Below are positions 41,601 to 49,220 of a DNA stretch of 64,000 bases, in pieces. The position numbers and the translations under genes were made by a program. The notes under the pieces are model-generated. The model had not been told where the DNA came from. It saw only the letters and a program-made list of their open reading frames with translations, and ran no database searches. Origin of the DNA: Stenotrophomonas lactitubi (GTDB lineage: Bacteria > Pseudomonadota > Gammaproteobacteria > Xanthomonadales > Xanthomonadaceae); the NCBI RefSeq assembly GCF_002803515.1, contig NZ_PHQX01000001.1, positions 2,046,001 through 2,110,000 on the forward strand, given 5' to 3'. Every line of letters starts with the position of its first letter. The stretch's first letter is position 1.

Positions 41601-43714
41601 CCCCGGGCATTGCCTTCAGTTCGGCGGGTGTGTTCAGCGGTACGCCGACCACGGCCGGCAGCTATACCGCAGTGGTGCGTTCCACCGACGACGCCGGCTA
41701 CAACGCCACCCAGAGCTACAGCGTCGTCATCGCTGACGCGGTACCGGTGGCAGTGGATGACAGCGCCACCACGCCATCGCAGCAACCGGTGACGATTCCG
41801 GTAACGGCGAACGACGGCGGAGTGATCACCTCGATCGCCGTGGCAGGCGCGCCGGCACATGGCACCGCCACCGTCAGCGGCGTGACGGTTGTCTACACAC
41901 CAACAGGCACCTACTTCGGCGCGGACAGCTTCACCTACACCGCCACCGGCCCAGGTGGCACCTCGGCCCCGGCCACGGTGTCGATCACCGTCAACGCGCT
42001 GCCGGTGCCTGCGGGGCAGCCGCGCGCGGCTGTCGCCACCGTGGCAGGGCAGCCGGTGACCATCGACACCACGGTGGGTGCCACCGGCGGTCCGTTCACC
42101 GGTGTGACCCTGGTGACGCAGCCGGCCACCGGCACCACGACGGTGACCGGTACCAACATCACCTACACGCCGCTGGTCACCGCCTCGGGCACCGCGAGCA
42201 TCGTCTACACATTGAACAACGCCTATGGCGCTTCGGCTCCGATCACCACCACGATCACCATCAACCAGGTGCCTGTGGCGGTCTCGCGTCGGGTCAGTGC
42301 AAATGCGGGTGTTGCGGCGGTGGTCGAGCTGACGACCGACGCCACCGGAGGCCCGTTCACCGCAGCCACCCTGGTGTCGCTGTCACCGGCCACTGCCGGC
42401 ACTGCCACCATCGCACCGTCCGGTAGCGGCGCCAGCGCGGGCTATCGCCTGACCTTCATCCCGGCGGCTACGTTCGCCGGTACCGCCACGGCCACCTTCA
42501 CGTTGGCAAACGCATTCGCGACCTCGGCGCCGGCGACCATCGACTTTGATGTGATCGGCCGACCGGACCCGACCCTGGACGCGGAAGTGATGGGCCTGCT
42601 GGGCGCGCAGACCGCTTCCACCCGTCGCTTCGCCACTGCGCAGATCGGCAACTTCCAGCGCCGCATGGAAGGCCTGCATGGTGCCGGCAGAGGCACACGC
42701 TTCGAGAACGGGCTGAGCTTCGGCGTCGACCGCGACCGTCGCTGCCAGGATGAAGTGCGACGCATGCCCGGCGGCGATTGCCGCCAGGTCACCGCGCTGG
42801 ACGAATCTGTTCTGAGGGACGACGTTGCTGTCGCGCCCGTCGGCGGGGATCGCGGCAAACGTAGCGGCAATGGCGATAACGGCGCCCTGACCCTGTGGAC
42901 CGGCGGTTCGATCAACAGCGGTGATCGCGATGGTCGCTCGGGCAGCGCCGGCTTCGACTTCCAGACCAGCGGCATCAGTGCTGGTGCCGATACCCGCGTG
43001 AACCAGTCGTTCGCCTTCGGCGCCGGTATCGGCTACGGCCGCGACACTACCGACGTCGGTCACAACGACACCCGCAGCCACGGCGAGAGCTACACCCTGG
43101 CTGCGTACGCCAGCTATCACCCGGGCCAGTACTTCTTCGTTGATGGCCTGCTGGGTTATCAGTTGCTGTCGTTCGATTCGCGCCGCTACGTGACTGCCAA
43201 TGGCGCGATGGTGCAAGGTGACCGCGACGGCAAGCAGTGGTTCGCCTCGCTGTCGGTCGGTGGCGACTACCAGCGCGACCGGTTGTCGGTGAGCCCGTAC
43301 GCGCGCCTGGATCTGGCCCGCGCCACATTGAACGGCTATACCGAACGCGGCGACGCCATCTACGCCCTGCGCTACGAGGACCAGGATGTGGATACCACCA
43401 CCGCCAGCCTGGGCGTGCACATGGACTATCGCTTCCCGGTCCGCTTCGGCACGCTGTCGCCACAGGTGCGGTTCGAGTACCAGCACGACTTCCAGGACGC
43501 CAGCTCGGTGACGATGGGCTACGCCGATCTGCCGGGCGGTCCGTTCTACCGCGGCGAAATCGACGGGCTCAAGCGCAACCGGTTCGTGTTCGGTCTGGGG
43601 GCGGTGCTGCAGACCGAGCGCGACCTCAGCCTGCGGATCGAGTACCGCGGCCTGTTCGGCAGCAGCGAAGACACCGACCACGGTGTGCAGCTGAACCTGG
43701 AAAAGAAGTACTGA
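38642..43714 (+). CDS. Giant Ig-repeat autotransporter
   Basis: A 1690-residue surface protein. An extended signal peptide (about residues 1-45, hydrophobic part FIVALLCAGSLWPQLATAA) is followed by a passenger made of tandem Ig-like repeats of about 85-100 residues, each with the He_PIG pattern Y-x-F/Y-x-I-x-x-G-x-LP-x-G-x-x-L and GTPT-x-x-G (about residues 135-1035). Cadherin/VCBS-like repeats ending APATVSITV follow. The last 300 residues are an autotransporter beta-barrel (TLWTGGSINSGDRDGRSGSAGFDF in part, final LEKKY) that inserts in the outer membrane. An adhesin or biofilm role is likely. ATG at 38642 is chosen for its signal peptide. Confidence 0.88.
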   Translation: MHQSSAQRVETPRARSHAFFSSFCSWFIVALLCAGSLWPQLATAASSTFCPTLSMSVANSGSQTIDINHCHGGFGIAAGTAATPHGSRTVGLQSGANLPLTYTHNGDSASTDTFVIQDDFGGDITVTVTIAPASAITLVATPAVNLTVGVPFSTSLSASGGTGPYTYSLDSGSIPPGLSLSGNIISGTPTQRGAYAFTIRATDSASASGVRSFSGSAANPTLTIAPSSPSAALNLPYSVTFTASGGVPGYTFAYENGTLPPGLSLSGATLSGTPTTQGSYTFGIRVADSSTGTGSYAEVKSVTLQVVAPPTIVINPATVPGATVAVAYSQTFSASGGTAQYGFAITAGALPAGMSLNTSTGALTGTPTAAGTFNFTVTATDANSFTGSNAYTLVVAPPVIVIAPTTLAGGTVGAAYSQSFSASGGIASYSYAITAGALPAGVTLNGSSGVISGTPSAGGTFNFTVTATSSSTGAGAPHTGSRAYSTTFLPATVLLPATTLANGTEGVAYSAALNPASGGTSSYTYAITAGSLPAGIALNASTGALSGTPTSAGISNFAVTATDSSTGSGPYSSAPRGYSLQIINSPPVANPVSATVAYNSSANPITLNITGGVPTSVAIGTAAAHGSAVASGTTVTYQPTAGYAGPDSFTYTATNTAGTSAPATVSITVGNPTITVTAGGPMSAQVGASYSQTFTWNGGTAPYSGFTVTGLPAGVGISGTTANSVTVSGTVSAAGSFSLVASATDSSSGNGPFTTGQGFTLTVGAPTLSMTPAPGNLPMNYGVATTINFASSGGIAPYSYALVAGSLPVGVTLTSAGVLSGTPTVPGNYNIAVRTTDSSTGAGAPFSLQQNYTIVVATPAIAIDPPSLPNGSAGVAYNAQLSSSGGIAPYSYALLSGALPIGMSFTSAGALAGIPRSDGNFSITLGSTDSNGQTASRVYTFTITPATVVLTPATLPSGTVGTAYSQSLSSSGGIAPYTYAIASGTLPPGIAFSSAGVFSGTPTTAGSYTAVVRSTDDAGYNATQSYSVVIADAVPVAVDDSATTPSQQPVTIPVTANDGGVITSIAVAGAPAHGTATVSGVTVVYTPTGTYFGADSFTYTATGPGGTSAPATVSITVNALPVPAGQPRAAVATVAGQPVTIDTTVGATGGPFTGVTLVTQPATGTTTVTGTNITYTPLVTASGTASIVYTLNNAYGASAPITTTITINQVPVAVSRRVSANAGVAAVVELTTDATGGPFTAATLVSLSPATAGTATIAPSGSGASAGYRLTFIPAATFAGTATATFTLANAFATSAPATIDFDVIGRPDPTLDAEVMGLLGAQTASTRRFATAQIGNFQRRMEGLHGAGRGTRFENGLSFGVDRDRRCQDEVRRMPGGDCRQVTALDESVLRDDVAVAPVGGDRGKRSGNGDNGALTLWTGGSINSGDRDGRSGSAGFDFQTSGISAGADTRVNQSFAFGAGIGYGRDTTDVGHNDTRSHGESYTLAAYASYHPGQYFFVDGLLGYQLLSFDSRRYVTANGAMVQGDRDGKQWFASLSVGGDYQRDRLSVSPYARLDLARATLNGYTERGDAIYALRYEDQDVDTTTASLGVHMDYRFPVRFGTLSPQVRFEYQHDFQDASSVTMGYADLPGGPFYRGEIDGLKRNRFVFGLGAVLQTERDLSLRIEYRGLFGSSEDTDHGVQLNLEKKY
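39040..41745 (+). repeat. Tandem Ig-like repeat array within the autotransporter
   Basis: About eight or nine units of roughly 255-300 bases encoding the same Ig-like module, with recurring DNA words such as those for ASGGIAPY and LSGTPT. Such arrays tend to change copy number by recombination. Unit boundaries were judged by eye. Confidence 0.7.
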
Positions 43715-43718
43715 TCAC

Positions 43719-43742
43719 GTGGGGCGCGGCGACGCGCCCCAC
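43719..43742 (+). terminator. Strong GC hairpin after the autotransporter
   Basis: GTGGGGCGCG-GCGA-CGCGCCCCAC, a perfect ten-base stem with a GNRA tetraloop, six bases after the stop codon. There is no T run, so it may be an intrinsic terminator of reduced type or an mRNA end protector. Confidence 0.5.
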
Positions 43743-43795
43743 CCTCCCGCCGGTCGTGCATGTCGAAGGCACCGGCTGATCCTGCCGCCGATAAA

Positions 43796-43822
43796 GCCGG
43801 CCGGGCATGGGCCCGGCGCTAC
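43796..43822 (-). repeat. SMAG/REP element
   Basis: Minus strand GTAGCGCCGGGCCCATGCCCGGC, a GTAG-headed palindrome next to the 3' end of the M14 peptidase gene, between two convergent genes. Confidence 0.75.
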
Positions 43823-43832
43823 GGCACAGCCC

Positions 43833-44750
43833 TCAATTGGCCAGGGCGAAATCCAACCCCGCACACACCGCCGCCACCTGGGCGTCGTTGCATTCCTGCG
43901 GATTGGTGCGCGGGCTGTCCGGGTACACCTCGGTGGTGGTGGCATACAGCGCATCGGTGAAGCCGGCACAAGCACCGATGGAACGCGACTCGCCCCACAC
44001 CACGCCCGGCGACTGCAGCGGCATGCCCACCAGATTGCCTTCGGCGTCGGCCGGGGCAATGTGGGTGATCGGGGCCACCGCGGCGATCAGTGCCTTTTGG
44101 AATTCGTGCTGCGGGTCTTCGCTGTTGCCGATCACGTAGAAGCCATCGGGAATGGTGTCGCGCTCGAACGGCTTGCCGTCGCGGGCGCAACGGGCCGGGT
44201 CGAACTCGTGCAGGTCGCTGTCGGTGGTTTCGTGCAGGTCCAGGTGGACCCGGATGTTGGCCTTGCGTTCGGCCACCCAGCGCATCAACGAGGCGGCTTC
44301 TTCGATCAGGCCGCCGTCACGGAAACTACGGTTGGGGTCGATGGCATTGGGATTCCAGCGCTGGATGCGCTCGTAGCCCCACGGGCTCACGCACGGGGCC
44401 ACGATCAGGTTGAAGCGGCCCAGGTAACGCTCGGCATGCTGTTCCAGGAACTGCAGGGCGCCATGCACGCCGCTGGTTTCATAGCCATGCACGCCGCCGG
44501 TGACCAGCGCGGTGGGCAGAGCCGGGTTCCAGTCGTGGTTCACCACCGCAAACAGCGGGTAGTGGTCCGGGGCGTAGTCCAGCTGGCCGTACTGGACCAC
44601 GTCGAAGCGCTCGTCCAGCCGTTCCAGCGCGGCCACCACGTCTTCGTGGTAGCTGCGCTGCCGCTGCTGGCGGGCCCGCCACTGCGCTCGTTCGACGTCG
44701 CCCCAGGGCTGTCCGGGGGTGCCGATCGGGTAGAACTGCGCAACGGTCAT
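43833..44750 (-). CDS. M14-family zinc metallopeptidase / aspartoacylase-like
   Basis: A 305-residue enzyme of the M14/succinylglutamate desuccinylase superfamily. The zinc ligands are visible as H-x-x-E in GGVHGYETSG (about residue 87) and a later His in VHLDLHET; the catalytic Glu is probably in TTEVYPDSP near the end. NPNAIDPNRSFRDGG is the substrate-carboxylate region (N-x-R type). There is no signal peptide, so it acts in the cytoplasm on a small peptide or N-acyl amino acid. The ATG at 44750 has GGAG upstream; the longer frame is unsupported. Confidence 0.82.
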   Translation of the reverse strand: MTVAQFYPIGTPGQPWGDVERAQWRARQQRQRSYHEDVVAALERLDERFDVVQYGQLDYAPDHYPLFAVVNHDWNPALPTALVTGGVHGYETSGVHGALQFLEQHAERYLGRFNLIVAPCVSPWGYERIQRWNPNAIDPNRSFRDGGLIEEAASLMRWVAERKANIRVHLDLHETTDSDLHEFDPARCARDGKPFERDTIPDGFYVIGNSEDPQHEFQKALIAAVAPITHIAPADAEGNLVGMPLQSPGVVWGESRSIGACAGFTDALYATTTEVYPDSPRTNPQECNDAQVAAVCAGLDFALAN

Positions 44751-44894
44751 CTCAAGCTCCAGAAGTCGGGGTACGGTGGTACAGCCGACCATTTTAAGCC
44801 CTGTGGCCCGATCGTTGCTGCCCCCGCGCCCCGCCTTCATACGGCCGCCCTCATCTGGTTGTAAAATCAACGGTTTTTGGCCCCCACCCCCTTG

Positions 44895-45548
44895 ATGGCG
44901 AACGCAGCGCAGCCGGTCCTGGGTGGACCGGACTTCCTCCGTCTGCTCGCCCGTCTCAGCGACGGCGCGATGCCGGCCTCCAGTCCCGCCCTGACCGATC
45001 GCCTCGGCCAGTGGGTGGATTGGAGCCGTGCCGTGGCCCTTGCGGGGGCGCTGGATGACCGCCTGGCTGAACCGGCCGAGGCCGCCGAAGCGCTGGATGA
45101 TCTGCTGGCCGACTGCGCCCAGGCCGAAGCGAGCCTGTTGGCCTCGCTGAGCGAGGATGCCGAGGCCGAGCGCCTGCTGGACCTGGCCGAGGCCGCTGCG
45201 GCACCCAACTTCGCTTCGCTGCGGCAGCGCTACCGCGTGCTGCAGCAGGCCATCCAGACCGCCACCGGCCGCCTGCGCGGCCGCCTGCGTGACCAGCTGG
45301 TGCTGGCATCACCGGAGCTGGCGCGGCTGGCCGAGGTCGATGCGGTGATGGAACAGACCTTAAGCCCGCGCGAGCACAGCCTGCTCGCCACCGCCCCAGC
45401 AGTGCTGGGTGCCCGATTCGAACGCGTGCACGGCCAGCCCGGCTGGCGCGCGTCCTTCCGCCACGACATGCGCACGCTGCTGCTCGCCGAGCTGCAACTG
45501 CGCTTCCACCCGATCCAGGGGCTGCTTGCCGCCCTGCGCTCACACTGA
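44895..45548 (+). CDS. DUF3348-family protein, first gene of the stator-like cluster
   Basis: A 217-residue soluble, mostly helical protein starting MANAAQPVLGGPDFLRLLARL and rich in Ala, Leu, Glu and Arg. The middle (about residues 90-150) has coiled-coil character, and the end is FHPIQGLLAALRSH. I read it as DUF3348, a family of unknown function found with DUF802, OmpA-like and DUF2894 genes, as here. It is probably cytoplasmic and a candidate regulator or effector for the membrane motor-like pair encoded next, ten bases downstream. ATG at 44895 was chosen; a GTG/ATG slightly upstream (44877) is possible. Confidence 0.75.
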   Translation: MANAAQPVLGGPDFLRLLARLSDGAMPASSPALTDRLGQWVDWSRAVALAGALDDRLAEPAEAAEALDDLLADCAQAEASLLASLSEDAEAERLLDLAEAAAAPNFASLRQRYRVLQQAIQTATGRLRGRLRDQLVLASPELARLAEVDAVMEQTLSPREHSLLATAPAVLGARFERVHGQPGWRASFRHDMRTLLLAELQLRFHPIQGLLAALRSH

Positions 45549-45558
45549 CCGGAACACC

Positions 45559-47823
45559 ATGTCCAGAACTGTTTTCCACGTCCTTGTCTTCCTTGCTGGC
45601 CTGCTGGCCGTGTGCTGGATCGGTGTCGGCTATGTCTCGGTTCACCCGCTGGGTGCGGCCGTGGCAGCGATCATTGCGGCCTGCTACATCGCCGGTGGCG
45701 TGGAGCTGTACCGCTACCGGCAGGCCAGCAATGGCCTGCGCGCCGCGCTGAATGACGTTTCGCTGGCCAAGGACAGCCTGGCGCCGTGGCTGGAGCGTGT
45801 GCCGCTGAGCCTGCGCAACGCCGTGCGACTGCGCGTGGAAGGCGAGCGCACCGCCCTGCCCTCGCCGGTGCTGACCCCCTATCTGGTGGGCCTGCTGGTG
45901 CTGCTGGGCATGCTCGGCACGCTGCTGGGCATGATGGACACCCTGCGCGGCACGGGCCTGGCCCTGCAGAGCGCTACCGACATGGCCGCCATCCGCGGCT
46001 CGCTGGCCTCGCCAGTGCAGGGCCTGGCGGTGGCGTTCGGCACGTCCATCGCCGGTGTCGCCAGTTCGGCCATGCTGGGCCTGTTGTCGGCGCTGCTGCG
46101 CCGCGACCGCCTGCAGGTGGTGCAGCAGCTGGACCGCGCCATCGCCACTGACCTGCATCCGTATTCGCAAGCCTGGCAGCGTGCCGAGTCGCTGCGCCTG
46201 CTGCAGTCGCAGTCCGCAGCGCTGCCTGCGCTGGTCGATCGCCTGCACGCGATGACCAGCACCTTCGAACAGCACAGCGCGGCCGCCAATGAGCGCCTGC
46301 TGGCCGGTCAGGCCGAATTCCTTACGCAGAGCCAGGCGTTGCAGGAGCGCCTGGCCACCTCGCTGCAGCAGTCGCTGCGCGAAGGTGCCGAAGCCAGTGC
46401 CGCCGCCATCGGGGGCGCGCTGCAACCGATGGCCGAAACCACGCTGGCTGGTCTGGCCAGTCACGGCCAGGCGCTGCATTCGCGCGTCGAACACGCGGTG
46501 CAGCAGCAGTTGAAGGGCCTGACAGAGGGCTTCGAGCGCAGCCGCCTGGCCACCGAGGCCAGCTGGGCCAACGTCGTGGCTGAGCAGACCGGCGCGCAGC
46601 AGACACTGGTGTCTGAACTGCGCCAGCATCTGCAGGCCTTCAGCGAAGGCCAAAGCGCACAGAGTGAAGCGCTGGTGGTGCGCATCGGCGAGCGCCTGCA
46701 GGCCGACGCCAGCGCCAACGCCGACGCCTGGCATGCCGCTGCCGAACAGCAGCATGCGTTGAACAGTGAACTGGTCGAGCGTCAGCAGCAGGTACTGCAG
46801 CGTGCCAGCAGCCATCTGGACGAACGTGCGCAGACGCTGCTGCAGGCGCTGGATGAGCGCCACGCCGCCGGCCAGTCGCTGCTGCAGGACCACGAACAAC
46901 AGCGCCTGCAGGACTGGCAGGCTGCACAGGCCGCCACCGCCACGGCGCACGCCGAACTGCAGGCGGGCCTGGATGCACGCGAACAGCAGCGCCAGCTGCG
47001 TTGGGACGCGGTGAGTACCGAGCTGCAGCAGGCGCATGCCGCATTGCAGGCTCAGCTGGTGGCCGCTGACGAACAGCGCCTGCAGCGCTGGAGCGAGGCG
47101 TTGCAGAGCGTTTCGACCGAGCTGGCCGAGCGCCTGCAGGCCAATGGCGAACGCTTGTCCGCGCAGCAGCAGCAGGTGTGCGACACGCTGGCGCAGACCG
47201 CGCAGCAGATCGGCGAGAACGGCCGCGCACAGGCCAGCGCCACGCTGGCCGAAGTATCCACCCTGCTGCAGACCGCGGCCGAGGCGCCGAAGGCCGCGGC
47301 CGAGGTCATCAACGAACTGCGCAGCACCCTGTCCGAAAGCCTGGTGCGCGACAACGCGATGCTGGAGGAGCGTGGCCACCTGCTGGCCACCGTGCAGACC
47401 CTGCTGGAGGCGATCAACCACGCCTCGCACGAGCAGCGCACGGCCGTGGACGCGTTGGTCGGTGGTTCAGCTGAACTGCTGGAACGCGTCGGCAACCGCT
47501 TCACCGACCACATCGCCGCCGAGACCGGCAAGCTCGATGGCATCGCCACCCTGCTCAACGGCAGTGCCGGTGAGGTAGGTCAGCTGGCCGGCACCTTCGG
47601 TTCTGCGGTCGAGCAGTTCGGCACTGCCTCGGCGGAGCTGTCGGGACGCCTGGAGCAGATCGGCGGGGCGTTGGATGCCTCGCTGGCGCGCAGCGATGAG
47701 CAGCTGGCGTACTACGTGGCACAGGCGCGCGAGGTGGTCGACCTCAGCCTGCTGTCGCAGAAGCAGGTGATGGAAGAACTGCAGCAGCTGGCCGCGCGCC
47801 GCGGCAAGGCCGGCAGCGCATGA
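45559..47823 (+). CDS. DUF802 protein: MotA/ExbB-like membrane core with long coiled-coil tail
   Basis: A 754-residue protein. Four membrane spans occupy residues 5-25, 30-52, about 112-135 and 155-180. The third and fourth carry the MotA/TolQ/ExbB hallmark: LVGLLVLLGMLGTLLGMMDT, then AVAFGTSIAGVASSAMLGLL. The remaining 550 residues are an almost unbroken Gln/Ala/Leu/Glu-rich coiled coil reaching far into the cytoplasm. This is the architecture of ZorA of the Zorya defence system and of stators in general: a pentameric proton channel with a rotating tail. It overlaps the MotB-like gene by four bases. GGAACACC precedes the ATG. No function has been established for DUF802 proteins to my knowledge. 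Confidence 0.82.
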   Translation: MSRTVFHVLVFLAGLLAVCWIGVGYVSVHPLGAAVAAIIAACYIAGGVELYRYRQASNGLRAALNDVSLAKDSLAPWLERVPLSLRNAVRLRVEGERTALPSPVLTPYLVGLLVLLGMLGTLLGMMDTLRGTGLALQSATDMAAIRGSLASPVQGLAVAFGTSIAGVASSAMLGLLSALLRRDRLQVVQQLDRAIATDLHPYSQAWQRAESLRLLQSQSAALPALVDRLHAMTSTFEQHSAAANERLLAGQAEFLTQSQALQERLATSLQQSLREGAEASAAAIGGALQPMAETTLAGLASHGQALHSRVEHAVQQQLKGLTEGFERSRLATEASWANVVAEQTGAQQTLVSELRQHLQAFSEGQSAQSEALVVRIGERLQADASANADAWHAAAEQQHALNSELVERQQQVLQRASSHLDERAQTLLQALDERHAAGQSLLQDHEQQRLQDWQAAQAATATAHAELQAGLDAREQQRQLRWDAVSTELQQAHAALQAQLVAADEQRLQRWSEALQSVSTELAERLQANGERLSAQQQQVCDTLAQTAQQIGENGRAQASATLAEVSTLLQTAAEAPKAAAEVINELRSTLSESLVRDNAMLEERGHLLATVQTLLEAINHASHEQRTAVDALVGGSAELLERVGNRFTDHIAAETGKLDGIATLLNGSAGEVGQLAGTFGSAVEQFGTASAELSGRLEQIGGALDASLARSDEQLAYYVAQAREVVDLSLLSQKQVMEELQQLAARRGKAGSA

Positions 47824-48479
47824 GCGACGAGCTGGAGGTCGACGGCGGCTCGCACGCCCCGATCTGGGCGGCATTCGGCGATCTGATGTCGGTGCTGCTG
47901 GGCGCGTTCGTGCTGATCCTGGTCGGCGTGGTTGCGGTGCAGCTGGAGCTGTCACAACGGCTGGACCAGGAGGTCAAGCAGCGCCAGGCCGAGGCCAAGC
48001 GCCTGCAGACGCTGGAACAGGCGTTGGCTGGCCCGCTCGCCGCCGGCCGGGTGACGCTGGTGGATGGTCGCATCGGCATCAGCGGCAGCGTGCTGTTCGC
48101 GCTGAACTCCGACCAGCTGCAGCCGGAAGGCCAGGAACTGCTGCGCAGCCTGGCCGCGCCGTTGGCGGCGTACCTGGGTTCGCGCGAAGAAATCCTGATG
48201 GTCAGCGGCTTCACCGATGACGCGCCGGTGCGCGAAGGCAACCGCCGCTTCGCCGACAACTGGGAGCTGTCCGCACAGCGCTCGCTGACGGTGACCCGGA
48301 CCCTGATCGCGGACGGCGTACCGGCCGATGCGGTGTTCGCCGCTGCGTTCGGCAGCGAGCAGCCGGTCAGCTCCAATGCCAACGAAGAGGGCCGCGCGCG
48401 CAACCGCCGCGTGGAGATCGCGCCGATTCCCAAGCCCAAGGCTGCTGCGCCGGGTGAAAAGAGCGGCGATGGCAGCTGA
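47820..48479 (+). CDS. MotB/ZorB-like protein with OmpA domain
   Basis: A 219-residue protein with one N-terminal span (about residues 17-42) that opens FGDLMSVLLGAFVLILV. The Asp in this D-x-M setting occupies the place of the proton-carrying Asp of MotB (ADFM) and ZorB. A short coiled segment follows, then an OmpA/MotB peptidoglycan-binding domain (about 80-205): NSDQLQPEGQELL, VSGFTDDAPVR, NWELSAQRSLTVTRTLI, NRRVEI. Together with the preceding DUF802 protein it makes a complete stator-type pair anchored to the cell wall. The end overlaps the DUF2894 gene. Confidence 0.85.
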   Translation: MSDELEVDGGSHAPIWAAFGDLMSVLLGAFVLILVGVVAVQLELSQRLDQEVKQRQAEAKRLQTLEQALAGPLAAGRVTLVDGRIGISGSVLFALNSDQLQPEGQELLRSLAAPLAAYLGSREEILMVSGFTDDAPVREGNRRFADNWELSAQRSLTVTRTLIADGVPADAVFAAAFGSEQPVSSNANEEGRARNRRVEIAPIPKPKAAAPGEKSGDGS

Positions 48480-48846
48480 GTCCTCGCCATTGGATGGATT
48501 GCGTGCGCTGGTGCGCGATCTGGATGCCGGCTCGCGTGCACTTGCGCACTATCCGCAGGTGCCGATGCTGGACGACGTGCGCCGCGAGTGGTCCGAACTG
48601 CGCAGCGAACTGCAGGTGCGCCGCTCGCTGCGCACCGAGGCCCCGGCCGACGGCGGCCCACTGAACTCGGCAGTGCTGGTGCAGCGCATGCTGGACACGA
48701 TGCAGGCAACCAGCCCCGGGTATCTGCGCCACTTCATCGACTACGTCGATACGCTGTCGTGGCTGCAGGCGTTGCAGGATGGTGCAGCCAGCGTTGCGGA
48801 TACCGCAAAGCCGAAACGCACACGCAAGCCACGCAAGGCGGATTGA
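48469..48846 (+). CDS. DUF2894-family protein, last gene of the stator-like cluster
   Basis: A 125-residue cytoplasmic helical protein: LDGLRALVRDLDAGS, then a central charged region, PGYLRHFIDYVDTLSWLQAL, and a Lys/Arg-rich tail (PKRTRKPRKAD) that could bind nucleic acid or membrane. Assigned to DUF2894 by its pattern and by its neighbours. It overlaps the preceding gene by 11 bases, so the four genes are surely one operon. The function is unknown. A cluster of REP hairpins starts ten bases after its stop. Confidence 0.75.
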   Translation: MAAESSPLDGLRALVRDLDAGSRALAHYPQVPMLDDVRREWSELRSELQVRRSLRTEAPADGGPLNSAVLVQRMLDTMQATSPGYLRHFIDYVDTLSWLQALQDGAASVADTAKPKRTRKPRKAD

Positions 48847-48855
48847 GCACGCGTT

Positions 48856-48998
48856 GACGCCGACCTCGATCGGCGCTTCTGGAAACGACGATCCTGATCC
48901 GCGCTCCTGGTAGACGCCAACCTTGGTTGGCGCTCCACAAACCGGGTAGCGCAGCGTCCATTCGACGCTGCGCATGCCAACCAAGGTTGGCATCTACC
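48856..48998. repeat. Cluster of SMAG-type REP hairpins
   Basis: Four palindromes in a row: GCCGACCTCGATCGGC near 48859; GTAGACGCCAACCTTGGTTGGCGC at about 48910-48933; GTAGCGCAGCG with its partner CGCTGCGC at 48946-48974; and GCCAACCAAGGTTGGCATCTAC ending at 48997. The second and fourth are inverted copies of each other. They close the DUF3348-DUF2894 operon. Confidence 0.8.
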
Positions 48999-49070
48999 AC
49001 AGCAGTGCGCCGGTCGTTCCAACGTTCAAAGCAGTGCCGCCACCCGGCCCAGTCGCAAGCACAGATGACC

Positions 49071-49088
49071 ATGTCACCAGACAGTCAT
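49071..49088 (+). promoter_or_regulatory. Possible Pho box before the TonB receptor
   Basis: ATGTCAC-CAGA-CAGTCAT: two seven-base units separated by four, near CTGTCAT-N4-CTGTCA(T/C), with one mismatch in each unit. It is about 130 bases upstream of the receptor gene, whose partner resembles phytases, so phosphate control would make sense. Evidence is weak by itself. Confidence 0.4.
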
Positions 49089-49220
49089 CTGTCTAGCGCA
49101 CCATTTTCACGTTGATCGAACGACGCCTCCGGTGTCTGTGATCGCATCGCGTGTTTCCCCTTTCATCTGCCTGAGCTCCGCTTCCATGCGGCGGCTCGCG
49201 CCTGCCTGAGTGCCTGCTCC

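Noticed and set aside
39040..41745. CRISPR-like array
   Set aside because: The repeats are long, diverged and in frame; they encode Ig-like domains.
44956..47430. An 824-codon minus-strand open frame, rich in Gln, Leu and Arg
   Set aside because: It lies opposite the DUF3348 and DUF802 genes and is produced by the coiled-coil codon pattern; it has no recognisable domain.
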